This document shows positions 11,460-23,739 of a stretch of 64,000 nt of DNA, one piece after another. Both the position numbers and the translations under genes were made by a program. The notes beneath the pieces were generated by a model. The model saw nothing but the letters and a program-made list of their open reading frames with translations, was not told the DNA's origin and searched no databases. Source of the stretch: Tetrahymena thermophila SB210 (taxonomy: Eukaryota; Ciliophora; Oligohymenophorea; Hymenostomatida; Tetrahymenidae); assembly GCF_000189635.1 (NCBI RefSeq), contig NW_002476559.1, positions 930,001 to 994,000 of the forward strand, written 5' to 3'. The stretch's first letter is position 1, and each line of letters opens with the position of its first letter.

Positions 11460-13949
11460 TCAATTTGCTGAGCTTTAGATTTGGATTTATATGGTTTATT
11501 AATTTGATTGTGTTTATTATTGTAATTCAAGTTACTATTCTGTAAGTTAAGGCAATTGTTGTTCAGTTTATTACTATTATGCGTATTCATTGCTTAATTA
11601 TTTAACTAATTTATTATTTTAGTCACTTTCTTAATTTTGATTTAAATCTTTAAGCTCTGAACTAGTTTTTTGAATTCCAGTTTAGTACATTTTTTTCATT
11701 TGAAATTGTAGGAATTACTAATGGATTTGTTAAATTTATTGTGGTTATTAGCTAAGTAACTAAGAATTTCTTTATCTCAATTGTAATGTGCTTAAGCGGG
11801 CCAAATCGGGAGCTTAAAATTAATTATGGAAGCTATCGCTCTCAATATTGTCTGCACTTAATCTAAATTAAATAAATAAATTAGTTATATTTCATATTTT
11901 TTTTTAATTTTGAATATTACTTGAATTTTCTTTCTTAATCATTTTCTCTTGGTAAATATGGCAATTTAATTAATCCATTGTAGACCAAGTTACCGGCAAC
12001 AATAAAGAAGAATCCAAATATTTTTAAAATGTTGGCACGATAATCTAGAGTTTCCCATTCACGAGCTCCTGTAAAAGTGACAGCTAGTCCGACAATCCAA
12101 ATAAAAATGGTTCTAATTTAATCTATTATTGAGCGAGTTAAACCACTGAAAAATTTAGTGGTTGACAAACCATTAACATTATAAAAAGCAATTGTAAAGA
12201 AACCAATAATAACAAAGGCTAGCAAAGCACTGTCCTAGCCAATTTAACTAAAAAATAAAGAAACGCTTTCCATTTTGTAAGTTGTAGAAACTAATCCATC
12301 GCTACCTATGGTTCTAATTTCTGTGCAACCTCTATTATTAGGGAAAGGGCAGTCAGTAGAGTTAAAAATAGGTAGGAGTATAGCATAAATAATGAGACCA
12401 TACAATCTAATTATTTTAAATTAAATTAATAAAAAAATAGCTAAAAAAAAAAACAATATTTTTAGTGATAAAATATATAAAATAAAAATGTGTAAAAATT
12501 TAATTTTAGGAATTTTTTGGAATATTTTGTTGAAAAATTATTTTTTTTAAATGAAAAACTCATTTTTTGATTTATTTAAATTTGAATTCTTTCTTTTTAT
12601 CTTTAATAATTAATTAAGTTTGTCTTTTGTTAAGAAGACTTTTTCAAACTATAAAAATTTATATTTTGAATAATTAGAATTATAAGTATAATCTTAATAG
12701 ATAGAGGGTTATTATGTGACTGGATACTAGATATTTACTTTCTATTATGCTTATTGGTAATCACGTGAAAAATTAATTAATTTGTGATGAATAAATTAAT
12801 AAATTTAATAATTAATTCAAAGTAAGTTTAAATTATAAACTGATTTCAATAAAGTGTTAAAAATAGGAAAATAATTAATTAATTAATTATTGCTTTATTT
12901 TTCTAAAATTTTTGTCAATTATTTAATATGAATTAATTAATTAGTTACCCTTCCAATCCGACTAATTTAGTAGGGTGAATGTTATAACGTGAATATATCA
13001 ACTCTTCGTAGGAGTATTGCAGACCGTTGAAAACCATAGAAATTAAGAGTAGAATTATTGCCATAAGTTTGTGAGAAGAGTCGTTGTGAGTGTCTTCAGA
13101 GTCAAAGAAGAAGAAATTAGACATACCTACAATAACCAATCCTACAACCACTTAGCCTATTCCAACATACCTGTAAGCAAGGAATTTCTTTCTGAACATC
13201 CACTTGGAGAATATACTAGTGAAGATAATTGTTCCTCCTCTTAACATTTAATAAACACTACTATCTATAAAATTCAGAGCAGTAAAATTAAGAGTTGACG
13301 ATATGAAATCACAGATTGCAGGAATCCATACTTGGAGGTAGTCTTTGAATTACTTCATTGATTTCTTAGTAGGATCTATTTCCATGTTTAAAGTATTTGT
13401 CTTAGACTTGTATATATACCAGTATAGAGGCATATGCATACCTAAAAACATTATTATACACTATTTATTTATTATTAAATTAAATTAAAATTAATTTTTC
13501 GATTGCTTCATATTTAAATTTTTTTTTTTTTTTTCATAGCCCATTCAATTTATAATTATCAATAGCATGTACTTTTTTTCATTTTTTAAATAGGAAACTA
13601 TGAAATACTAAATAGTATTTTTTAGGATCAATTGTATTTGTTGAAATTAATTCATATGAAATATTTAATTAAGTTTTCTTAATTATTTTTTAATAAAAAG
13701 ATATTTTACTTGAATGAAAGGATGATTAAAAGCTACACCATCAATTATTGTAGTATTTTAATACTTATAAACAAGTGTATTAGAGGCACCGAAGAGAATA
13801 TAGCCAATTACATGGTAGCGCATTGTAGAGCTTATTGGTGTTGACAATATTTGTTCATCTTTTTTGGCTACCATTGGTCTGTTTTATTCAACTCCTACCA
13901 TAACAACTTAGGAGTTTGTTTCAGTAGCAGGCTGATTAGATTAAGACAT
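11460..13949 (-). CDS. SLC35F6-like drug/metabolite transporter with Gln-rich tail (copy A)
   Basis: Multi-pass membrane protein of the drug/metabolite transporter superfamily, closest by motif to SLC35F6 (nucleotide-sugar-transporter-like, endomembrane or lysosomal in animals). Four exons (13949-13710, 13460-12949, 12416-11931, 11862-11460) give 546 residues. Conserved stretches are RGGTIIFTSIFSKWMF (the EamA helix-loop), YNIHPTKLVGLEG and TTKFFSGLTRSIIDQIRT, each matching SLC35F6 blocks. Introns are 13461-13709, 12417-12948 and 11863-11930. After the last helix the fourth exon adds a tail of about 130 residues that is very rich in Gln, which copy B lacks. The tail frame is continuous across the splice and stays open to TGA. 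Substrate is unknown. Confidence 0.85.
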
Positions 13950-15500
13950 TGTAATTTATTGAAGGCTTTTTGAGAAGGATATGAGATAAACTGAAATGAT
14001 TTATCAATTTCAGATCTAATTTTATGTTACAAAAAGGTTTTAATTGTGTAGACAGACGTATGAAGTTTTAGGATTAAAATGAACTATTATTTGAGTTAAG
14101 CAGATTTTTATTTTCGTAATTTTTATTTATTTTTTTTAGTGAGCTCCTCTTTTTATGCAAAGATGAGACTTTGATTTTGTAAGAAATTTTGTTTATTAAA
14201 TTATAAATTTTTCTTTGACAAACAATTGCTATTTTAAGACTAGTTGTTAATTACTCTTGTTTGTTGTGAGGCAAAAAAAGTAAATTATAATTTTTTATTA
14301 TTATTTCAATGTTATATTATAAAAATGATTAAATGAATAGTAAACAAATTGCTTTATTATTTGATATAAAATTGTTGTTTTAGTTTTGATTAACAAAAAC
14401 AATTAAATTGTGGCCTTTTTTGTGATTGATTATCTGAGTCAAAATGTTATAAAAAAATGATGGTTCCAAGTTTCATTCAAATTAAACAAGCCTTTTGCTT
14501 TTAAATGATGGAGAAATAAATTTTAGATTTTACTTGATAATCAGTCATCATTCTTTCTTTCTTTTATAAAAAAATAAAAATAAATAAATTGACAGAATGG
14601 GATGGATTGATTCAAATGATTAATTAGAAATAATAGTTTATCTTAGTCAAGTTCTAGTAATTACGTAGTAAATTAATCAGATGCTCTAAAAAGATTGATT
14701 TTTGGCACGACTTGAAAAATGGAAAGGAAAATTAGCTAAAACTAATTAAAGAATTTTATGCAGATTCTAGTTCTAAAATTGTAGTTAAAGCCTCAAATAT
14801 TCTTTACAAATTTAATAATTTATAATTTTAAATTTAGCTTATGCAAGTATTTCTTTTTAAATCTGATAATTACTTAAGTGAGCCTAAGATAATATCATTT
14901 AATTTATTTGAAATTAAACTTAATGTAAAAAAAGTATAATATTTGTTCATTTAAGAATAGAAAAATAATTTACTTGATTGGCAATATATATTTCAATCCT
15001 ATTTATTTTTAAATTCATTACAATTTTTCAAATAAAATTATTCACTTTCAAAAAATAAATTAGTCGTTTTATATGATAATGTAAAATAAATGACATAATT
15101 AATTTATTAATATCACTTAGATTGTCATTAAAAGATGACGTTTTCTAAAAACTTTAAAGTAAATAAAAGAAACATAAAACAAACTATTCATTAAGTAATC
15201 TTCATATGATATTCATATTTCATATTTAATAGCACAGTAATGTAAATAGATTTTATTTCATTCATTGATTAAAAATATTTTTTCTATACAAAAACTAGTA
15301 AAATTTTACCAAATAATTTATTCTTAAAGCACTTCTACAATATTAAATAAAGAGTTTCTTAAAGATTTCTGATATAAAACTAGAATGTAATACCTTATAT
15401 CTGAATAAATAAATAAAATATTCTTAAAAATACCAAAAATAAATTCAATAACCATTAAAATAATACCAGTAAAATCAAATTGACAACAAAGATATTTTGA

Positions 15501-15765
15501 AATATTCTCCTTTATTACTTTAAAGATAAAAAGAAGTTTTGCATAAAAATATATGTAAATATAAAAAAATTTCTTAACAAATTCCCAACCATAAAATCAG
15601 AACTCTTATAATTAAGTTCAAGATTCTCATTGAAATTGGTTTTGAATTGAAAGAAAATAATCCCAAAAATCTGCATATATATATGTTTCCTTCTTTAATT
15701 CAAATCTAAATACCCATAAAAATTAATTAATTATAAATATTAAAAAATATGCTTCCATTTGTTAT
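15501..15765. repeat. Diverged duplicated non-coding sequence, unit 1
   Basis: First of two related units about 362 bases apart. Shared landmarks in order are ATATTCTCCTT, AACCATAAAATC, TTATAATTAA, TTCAAATTGG-like, TGAA(C/T)TGAAA, ATAATCCCA, ACCCATAAAA and CTTCCATTT. Spacing between landmarks is kept with small indels. Neither unit has an open frame shared with the other. Confidence 0.7.
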
Positions 15766-15862
15766 GATGAATCAAAGATTTGATGTGAGTTTTTTAAACT
15801 AACAACAATAAAATCAAAACATTAAAAAAATAAGTAAAATGAAAAAATATTTACAATTTGAT

Positions 15863-16125
15863 TAAATATTCTCCTTGATTACTTTCAAAACATAAATAAG
15901 TTTTGTATAAAAAATTGCTCTAATCTAAAGAAATTCATAACCATAAAATCTGAACTGTTATAATTAAATACAAGATTTTGATTCAAATTGGCTTTGAACT
16001 GAAAATAATCCCACAAATCAACTCATTAGATTCATTCATTTCTTTATTCAAATGTAAGTAAAAACCCATAAAATACTAATTTAATATATCAAAAAAGTGT
16101 GATTTCTTCCATTTATTTTTGTGAG
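15863..16125. repeat. Diverged duplicated non-coding sequence, unit 2
   Basis: Second unit, colinear with the unit at 15501-15765. The core around ACCATAAAATCTGAACT and ATAATCCCACAAATC is the best kept. It could be an old duplicated mobile-element remnant, a duplicated regulatory block or a non-coding RNA locus. Confidence 0.7.
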
Positions 16126-17256
16126 TGGAAGATTTTTTGATGATGTCATTTTTTATATTTACCGAAAAAAAAATAAAGCTTTTTTTACTTTCTTACAAAA
16201 TTTTTTTTTGAATTTGTTTTTGGAATGTAAATCATTTTATTAAAGTATTTGTTTGAAATTTAAACTTAGTCAACCTATTTTAATTTAAATAAAAAATTAA
16301 TATTTTTTAATAACTTATAAAAATTGAGCTGCTTAATGTGATTAAAATTTACCTCTAAGCTATCTATGCACTATTTATGTGTTAATTATTATTTCTAATT
16401 GAAAAAAATCTTTTTCACTAAATAATATATTTATTATAATGAAATAATTTTCTTTGGGCGATTTTGGCTTTCTATTTCTTTTTAGTAACTAAATTAAATG
16501 TAATAAAATCAAATAAACTTTATTACACAAGATAGATTTTAATGTTTGGCTTTTAATTATTGTAAATACCATGCATTCTCCTCCAAATCAAATGTTAATC
16601 TTTAAAAACTATTACAGTTTTTTCTCATAGAAAAGTATTGGATTTAATGAAAAATTAGAATCAAACTTTTCAAATTAAAGGGGCCTCGAAGTATTTAAAT
16701 AATACTTTTAATTGAATATCGATTCACCTTATTTGGTTTACTTTTTTTGGTTGAAAGCGATATTAATTTTTATCTCTAATATTCAATTTTTAGAATATTA
16801 TTTAGGATGGATCCATAATCTGTTAACAAAGTGTGTGTATGTTTATGTCTGTGTGTTAATTGGACAAATTCTTATCAACAGAAAATGAAATTATTTAAAA
16901 TCTTCCAATTAAGATTAAGTGTACACTAATTAAGTTATTTTGATAGCATAACACTATCGAACATGCCTAAGGAGGAAACAAAGGACGATAAGGAGATAAG
17001 ATGTAAATACAATATATAAACTCAACGATCGGTTGAAATCGTTATTTGGCACAATTTTAATATGTAAAATCAAAATGAAAATTCAATAGAAATTTCATCT
17101 GAGAATAAATTAATAAATAAATAAATTTGTATAAGCAGTCTTTGATTCTTGTGACTTATTAATAAATTAATTTGATGGTAAATTGAATGAAATTTTAATT
17201 TAGAATAACTAAAAAATTTTAGTAAATTATGGTTTTTTTTGTGGGTTGAAAATGAT

Positions 17257-17270
17257 GGAGGGTAGGTAGG
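17257..17270 (+). repeat. G-run tract (possible two-layer G-quadruplex)
   Basis: GG-A-GGG-TA-GG-TA-GG in an otherwise G-poor region, about 55 bases beyond the stop of transporter B. Four G runs with loops of one or two bases fit a weak two-layer quadruplex on the plus strand. Confidence 0.4.
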
Positions 17271-17323
17271 TAGTATTTATTATAAAATATAATGTGTTTT
17301 CATCTGTTTTTCTTTGTTTTAGT

Positions 17324-18963
17324 TCAATTACAAGCTGTTTTAACTGACAGAGGATAATCACATGATTGCTTTTATTCTATATTTTTCAAATGATCAGATT
17401 CTATTTAAATAATCTTGAGAGGTTCTTACTTCTTTTCAGCTGCTATATCTGCTTCTCTTTTGAAATAAGGAACCTTTATAACTCCGTTATATATTAAATT
17501 TCCAGCAAATAAGAAAATATAGCCTCCAGTCATTAAAAGGCAAGTTCTATACTCCAAGCTTTCCCATTTTCTAGCACCAACGGCTGTCACAATAAGACCA
17601 ACCATCCATGTAACTAGAGTTCTTAAAGCACCAGCAATAGACCTTGTTAAGCTGCTGAAATATTTTGTAGTGAAAATTCCATTTAAGTTATAAACACACT
17701 TAGATATAATCCCGAAAAATACAAAAGCGAGCAACCATCCATTTGAGTTGACTTCAGAAACATATTAAGAGAAATTATCAAAATAGAAAGTATCTCCTAC
17801 TTTAACGCAGCCAACACCATTTGGGAATTTGCATTCAACATTACAGAAAATAGGCAATAAAATGACCATGTAGATGACAGCTCCATAAAATCTAAATATA
17901 TTTAAATCAAATTAATTAAAAATTTATCTTTTAATAAAAAACAAAATAAATCTTTTTACTGATTTAATTAATTAATTAATTAATATTTCTACTTAGAAAA
18001 TAGAAAGTTAAATTTATAATTTAAATCAAATCAAGTAGAAGAAAGAAAAATAAATTTAACTAAATTTATCAAAATAAAAAAATTACGCTTAAGTTCCAAG
18101 CAATTCACATGGGTGAATATTGTATTTGCTATAAATATATTCTTCGGAAGTGTAATGACCACCATTTAAAGCCATGCAAATAATCAGCAATCCAATTGAG
18201 ACATATTACATATTTAAGTTAGCAGAATTCGAAGAACCTATAAAAAGAAAAGGAGATAAGCCAACCAAAATAAGACCGATTATAGATAGAAGTAATCCAA
18301 GATATTTATATTTTAAGAAAATTTTCTTAAACAAAATTTTGGAAAAGAGAGCAGTAAAGATAATAGATCCACCTCTCATCATTTAGTAAATACTGCTATC
18401 AATAAATAACAGAGAGAAAAACTACAAAGTTGATCCAATAAGATCACACAAAGAAGGTATCAAGATCCATAAATAATCTCTCCAAGTCGACATCATTTTT
18501 TTGCTAGGGTCTACATCAACATAAAGCTGCTTTTTGAACTTTTAGTATATTACCCAGATCAAAGGAAGAGACATAGCAGCCTCCATGACAAAAGTCTAAT
18601 TTTAATTAAAAAAAATTATTAATTAAAAATAATTTTAAATAATCAAGTTGAAAATTATTTATGCTAAATAAATAAATAAATAATTAATATTTGTATAAAT
18701 ACTTGGATAAATGGATGTTGAAACTTTTTCCCGTTAACTTAGGTAGTGTTTTAATATTTGTAAATGATTGTGTCTAAGCCACCGAGAATGATATAGCCGA
18801 ACACGTGAAAAAGTTTAACACAGCTGACGGTAGTAGCAACAGTTAAAGCAGTATTAGAAGTATTACTGGGTTATTCAGTTTGTTTAGTTTTAGGGCAATC
18901 AAATACAATAACTGTGCATTTTTCATCTAATTCTTGATGCTGGTTTTATTAACTCTAAGGCAT
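17324..18963 (-). CDS. SLC35F6-like drug/metabolite transporter (copy B)
   Basis: Tandem paralog of copy A. Three exons (18963-18703, 18595-18087, 17891-17324) give 445 residues. The introns 18596-18702 and 17892-18086 fall at the same codon positions and phases as the first two introns of copy A (after HPFIQ, and inside the G/A codon before F/LYG), which supports both gene models and common descent. Conserved blocks include MMRGGSIIFTALFSKILF, YNIHPCELLG and TTKYFSSLTRSIAGALRT. About ten hydrophobic segments are predicted by eye. The C-terminal tail is short, about 45 residues, and lacks the Gln-rich extension of copy A. It is probably an endomembrane transporter; the substrate is unknown. 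Confidence 0.87.
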
Positions 18964-21900
18964 TTTTTTTAATGGATTATTAGAATTTTTTTATCGGTTT
19001 TGGTTTTAGTTATTATTTTTTAGTTTTCAAACTTTATAAATTATAAAGAAAACTTGAGATTTGTATGTAAAAGTATAAATATTAAACATAAAAAGATTCA
19101 TAGGTGGGCAAGCTATTTGTTAATGCTATTCTTATTATTTAAATTTAATATGCATGTTGGTTGGTTGTACTCTAACTTTTAAATTATAAATTATAAATGA
19201 AATCTATATTTAGACAAAAATCGCACTATCATTTATGAATATTTTACAATAATTACAATAGTATCACTTATAATTTAATTAAATGATGAATATTATCTAA
19301 TATGCCCACCTATGAAAGTAAATAATATCTTGTTTTTATCTTTTTTATGTCAAACTTTACAAATATAACCCTAAATAAGTAGAACTTTTGCACATAAAAT
19401 TGCATTTGCAATAATTAGCATTAAAATACTTTATAAAAAAACTCTCCTTGAAAAAATTGCATTAGACTTTGAATATACTTAGAAGAATTTAGGCTTTTAT
19501 TGGATTTCATGTTAATTATAAATATGTAATAGTTGTTACTACTATTACTATTAGAGACTTCATTAAAATAGACTTTGCATTCTATTGACTAGAACTTGAT
19601 TTTATCCAATAAATTTCTAGTAATATTTTTTAAATCAAATTCATAGATTTATTTCCACTAGCAAAATCTTATTTAATTAATTAATTTATTTATTTATTTT
19701 CCATCATCAGCTAAGATCTACCTATATACCTACCTACCTAGCTGCTTAATACAAACTAAGAAATTTTACCTAACGAATTAAGAAGAATCATTCTTTTTTT
19801 CAATTAATTTAAAGATCTTTTATAAACAGCTATTCATAACTAACTAATAAATAATTAATAAATGCAATATTATTAATGTAAATTAGTCATTTAAAATATG
19901 GATAAATAATTATTTGAATGATTTACATGTCTTATTAACCTCTAAAATTATTATGTTGGATATTGTGTTGCTTTTTTTAAATAAAATCTAAAAATATTTT
20001 TATTAATTTAAATATTAAATTTGAACTTTTTTGACATTCATTCTATTATTCAAATAAATTGTAATTTATTCTATATCATATGTCATAGAATACATGTCAA
20101 TAAATAAAAAAATTAAAAGAGTGACATTTATTTATTAAGAAAAAGGTTATATAGCTAGGTTGGTCATATTAGTTTTTAGAATAAATGAATGAAATTTTAG
20201 ATTAATTTGAGGTTGAAATTAATTAGTTTATTTTTATAAAATTATCTGGTGATATAAAAATGATATGGCTAATAAAACTGATTATATTATTTAGACATAG
20301 TTAATAGTGCTAATATTATAAAGCATTTCAACAGCTAGCAATATAATATTTTATTTTATTTAAATTGATTTAACAAAATAAAGTGAAAAGCAAATGAATT
20401 AATCCATTTTTATTTTTTTAATTAACTTTTTTAAACCTATCAAAATACCATTAAAAAATTAAGGGTAAGCAAGAAGAAATTTAAAATTAATTTCAGTATA
20501 AAATTAACCATATAATTTTTTCAAATAAGATTGTCATACAAAAAGGATATGTCAAATAAAATGTATTTTATACATTTTTATTAGTTAAAATAAATTTAAA
20601 ATCTTTCAATCGAAGATAGATAATAAGTAAAGTATTTCAGAAAAATAAAGATGAAAATTAATTTATTTAAATTAGAAAAAATTGGCAAAACTAAAATATG
20701 AAAAGAAAATGTATCCTCCTTTTTAACTATTTAATTAAGGATTAATTTTTAAAGCATAATTGCACTATCTATCTATTAATCAATTAAAGATGAATTTAAG
20801 ATTTAATGCAAGTATAAAATTAATAAATGGAATCTTTATAAATTAATTAGTGATATTAAAAAATATATTTAGAAAAATCTATTTAATGAGTACTCGTGAA
20901 AAAATTAATAAATCATTAATTAATATACAATAGAAGTATAAATTTAAATCCAAAAAAATATATTAAATATAGAAATCATTTAAAATTATTACTTAAAATG
21001 AAATATTTATTTTTCACAAATGCCTCTTTTCAATAATAAAAAATCTTTAATTTTTATTTAAGAAAGTGTTAATAATAAATAAATATATAAATATTGTATT
21101 ACATCAAAAAAAATAAATCAGGTGAAATTTTAAAATAAATTGTGGTTTTAATAAGATTAAATTATTTTTTTGTATTCTATATAATCTATATTTATAATTA
21201 ATACACACTACTCCAATATTAGATACTCTATCTTGTATTTCATAATGTAAATAAAATTGTGTTATTATAAATGAATGAATTAATTAATTATTCTTTCAAA
21301 ACTTTAAAACTTTGAATTTAAGAAAATTTTTATAAAAATAAGTCTAGTAAACAAACAGAGGAAGTTTTAATCAATAATCTTTCATAAGAGAGAAAGAAAG
21401 AAATAAGAATAAATATTTCTAATGGATCAAAGATTAAAATACTAATTTTTATGTTTTTATTGATTTATTAAAAATATTTATTGCTAGGCAAGATAAGTTA
21501 ATTCTTTGCGGAGAGTAAGGATAAATATGTAAAACCTATAATTTTTCTATTTTAATCAAATTTTATTTAAATTTTGAGATGAAATTTCTAGAAAGATTTT
21601 ATTATAGATTCTATAAAATATGATGGGCAAATTCTTAAACATCAAAAAAGTTAATACTATAGTTTCGGGTTTTGATTTGAATTATCCTCTTAAATAAGTG
21701 GAATTTTTGAAAGAATGAATTTTTGTAAAATGGTTTAGGAATTCAGTATAAATTGTTTAGAAATATTAATATTATTATAACATTAATTAAGTTGTTATTA
21801 CTATAAATGATGCATTAAAAAATTTAATACTGACTTTAGATTTTAATTTATTTGTTAAAAATCTTCATTTAAAGTATTATTTTTCTATCAAAAATTTGTA

Positions 21901-22294
21901 TCTGATTTAAGTAAACAAAAATTAAATAAAAAATTATTGAATTAAATGAAAATCATATCTACAGAAACTTGAACTACATCTCTTTTAACGTTAAAAGTAT
22001 TGAAATAGATATCAAAAATACCTCAAAAATGTATCATTTTTAGTTGATTTAGTTTATTTGTAATGCAATATGGAGTATTTACTTTTGTTTTTTCAAATTA
22101 AAAATATATTTTTATATCTTTAAATCTATAAAACAAACAAACAAACAAACCCACTATTTAAACTAATTTAACAAAGAAATTACGAATTAATTTAAAAATA
22201 GAATACTGTCCAAGCATTTTTATATTATTTTTAATTATTAAAAAAAGCAACTATTGTATTTTTGTTTATTCAGTCATTAAAAATCTACTAAAAA
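18964..22294. other. 3.3 kb spacer between divergent genes
   Basis: A+T-rich spacer between the divergently oriented transporter B and TPR genes, expected to hold both promoters. It contains a widely spaced perfect 14-base inverted repeat (19097-19316) about 130-350 bases upstream of transporter B and an AAAC tetranucleotide run near 22132-22150. No coding signal was found. Confidence 0.5.
19097..19316. repeat. 220-base segment bounded by perfect 14-base inverted repeats
   Basis: TTCATAGGTGGGCA at 19097-19110 is the exact reverse complement of TGCCCACCTATGAA at 19303-19316. The arms are far more G+C rich than their surroundings. The enclosed ~190 bases are A+T rich and carry no open frame of note. 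It could be a miniature inverted-repeat element or a pair of oppositely oriented binding sites; no clear target-site duplication is visible. Confidence 0.65.
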
Positions 22295-23077
22295 ATGTTT
22301 AGAAAGCTCTTAGTCTAATCTGTCCAACAATAAAAGCTCTTTGTCCCCCTCGAGAGAAGGGAGTTCTTTTCTTTCTTTAAGTCAAAATAATAGAAATTTA
22401 AAGACAACGTTGAATAGGCAGATAAATACTTCAAGCTTCATCAGTACAGCAATGCAGTTGATTTCTATAAAGAGGCTTTAAAATACGATGACCATACCAA
22501 ATCTTAGGCTGATAAAATAATTAAGAATATGGCACTGGCATATTTCCAAATGAATTAAATTGACTAAGCAATACAATGCTATATGGAGCTATAAGAAAAG
22601 TATCCAAATGACTAGAACATACAAATCGCTGTTGGCCTCATCTATGGAAAATCTTAATCTCCCGAAAAAGCATTAAAAGTATTTGAAGAAGTCCTTGAAA
22701 AAGATCCTAACAACAGACAAATATTGTTTTAGGTTGCTATTTATTGTGAGCAATTGCATCTTAATGATAAGGCTGTAGAATATTATGAAAAATGCATTTA
22801 GTTAAATCCATACGACTATGAAGCCTACGTAAATATTGGCTATTTACATATAAGAAAATTAGATGACTGTCAAAAAGCTCTCGATTTCTTAAACAAAGCA
22901 AGTGAATTAGATAGCAGCAATATAGATTTAATGTATAACATTGGAATGTGTCACTTCCAATTGAAGAATTATGAACTTGCTCTGTAGTATCTTAAAAAAT
23001 GTCTTGATATAGATCCAAGTTTCCATGATGCAAAAAGAAATATAAGATTTATCAAATAATTTAATAGAGCTGAATGA
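22295..23077 (+). CDS. TPR-repeat protein, probable mitochondrial presequence
   Basis: Intronless gene of 260 residues. After a basic, hydroxylated N-terminus of about 35 residues with no acidic residues until 20 (MFRKLLVQSVQQQKLF), which looks like a mitochondrial targeting peptide, there are about five to six tetratricopeptide repeats of roughly 34 residues. Examples are ADKYFKLHQYSNAVDFYKEA and NIGYLHIRKLDDCQKALDFL. TPRs form helical scaffolds for protein-protein contact, so this is probably an assembly or import cofactor; no specific ortholog is recognised. The TGA stop lies inside a TGAA tetranucleotide run. The start is the first ATG after a long A+T-rich leader. Confidence 0.88.
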
Positions 23078-23739
23078 ATGAATGAATGAATGTATTTATG
23101 AATGAATTAATGCAATAAATAATAAAATAATACTTTTTATAATATTTAGTTTAAAATTATATGTCTACTATATATAAATATTCTTTAAACTCCATCTTAA
23201 AGACACCAAAATACCTTAGCTATTTATTAGGTTTTATAACAAAAATCATTTGATTTTTTAGTTAAGCAAACAAGTAAGCAATGGTTTTAAATACAATAAA
23301 TAATTTTATTTATCTTAAAATCAAATTTTATTGAAGATTTTTTATTCAAATAAATTTTCTTTATTATTCGTTTTGAGTATTTTATCATCCTCGCTTACTG
23401 ATTTTGTTCAAAATATCCTTTTATTGATATTAATTGCTTAAATTAATTAGAGTTAAGCTCAATATTTTGAGTGAAATTTGAAAAATTCTGAAATTATTTT
23501 CATTTGGAATTTGCTTTTCAAGATATTCTATTTTGTAATAAAAATAAAAATATTAAGACAATTAATTAGAAAAATAGATAAATATCACTCTATTTTCAGG
23601 ATTTGCTTTACTTTCTTTTTGATTGATTTGTGGGGTAATAAAATTAGGATAACTAAGTCTGCTTAATTTTAATAAAATAAATAATTATTGATTTACAAAG
23701 ATATTCTCTTAAAAAAATAAATTATAGATAGAAGTGAAA
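23078..23739. other. Spacer between TPR and APRT genes
   Basis: A+T-rich; starts with TGAA repeats (23071-23092) directly after the TPR stop and contains the APRT promoter. The open stretch at 23478-23666 looks like chance in non-coding sequence. Confidence 0.5.

Larger units (their letters stand above)
13950..17323. other. 3.4 kb spacer between transporter paralogs
   Basis: A+T-rich spacer holding the promoter of transporter A and the 3' flank of transporter B. It contains a diverged duplicated sequence (about 15500-16125), a small palindrome ATGGATCCAT at 16807-16816, an inverted repeat AAGTATT/AATACTT at 16689-16707, a slightly G+C-richer patch with a short open frame (16963-17145) and a G-run tract at 17257-17270. 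No confident gene. Confidence 0.5.

Noticed and set aside
11460..11700. Separate Asn/Lys-rich reading frame overlapping the transporter A tail
   Set aside because: The Gln-rich frame joins in phase with the transporter through a GT/AG intron, while the competing frames have early TGA codons or no start.
22132..22150. AAAC repeat as a telomere-like or CRISPR-like repeat
   Set aside because: It is a simple tetranucleotide microsatellite with no spacers and does not match GGGGTT/AACCCC.
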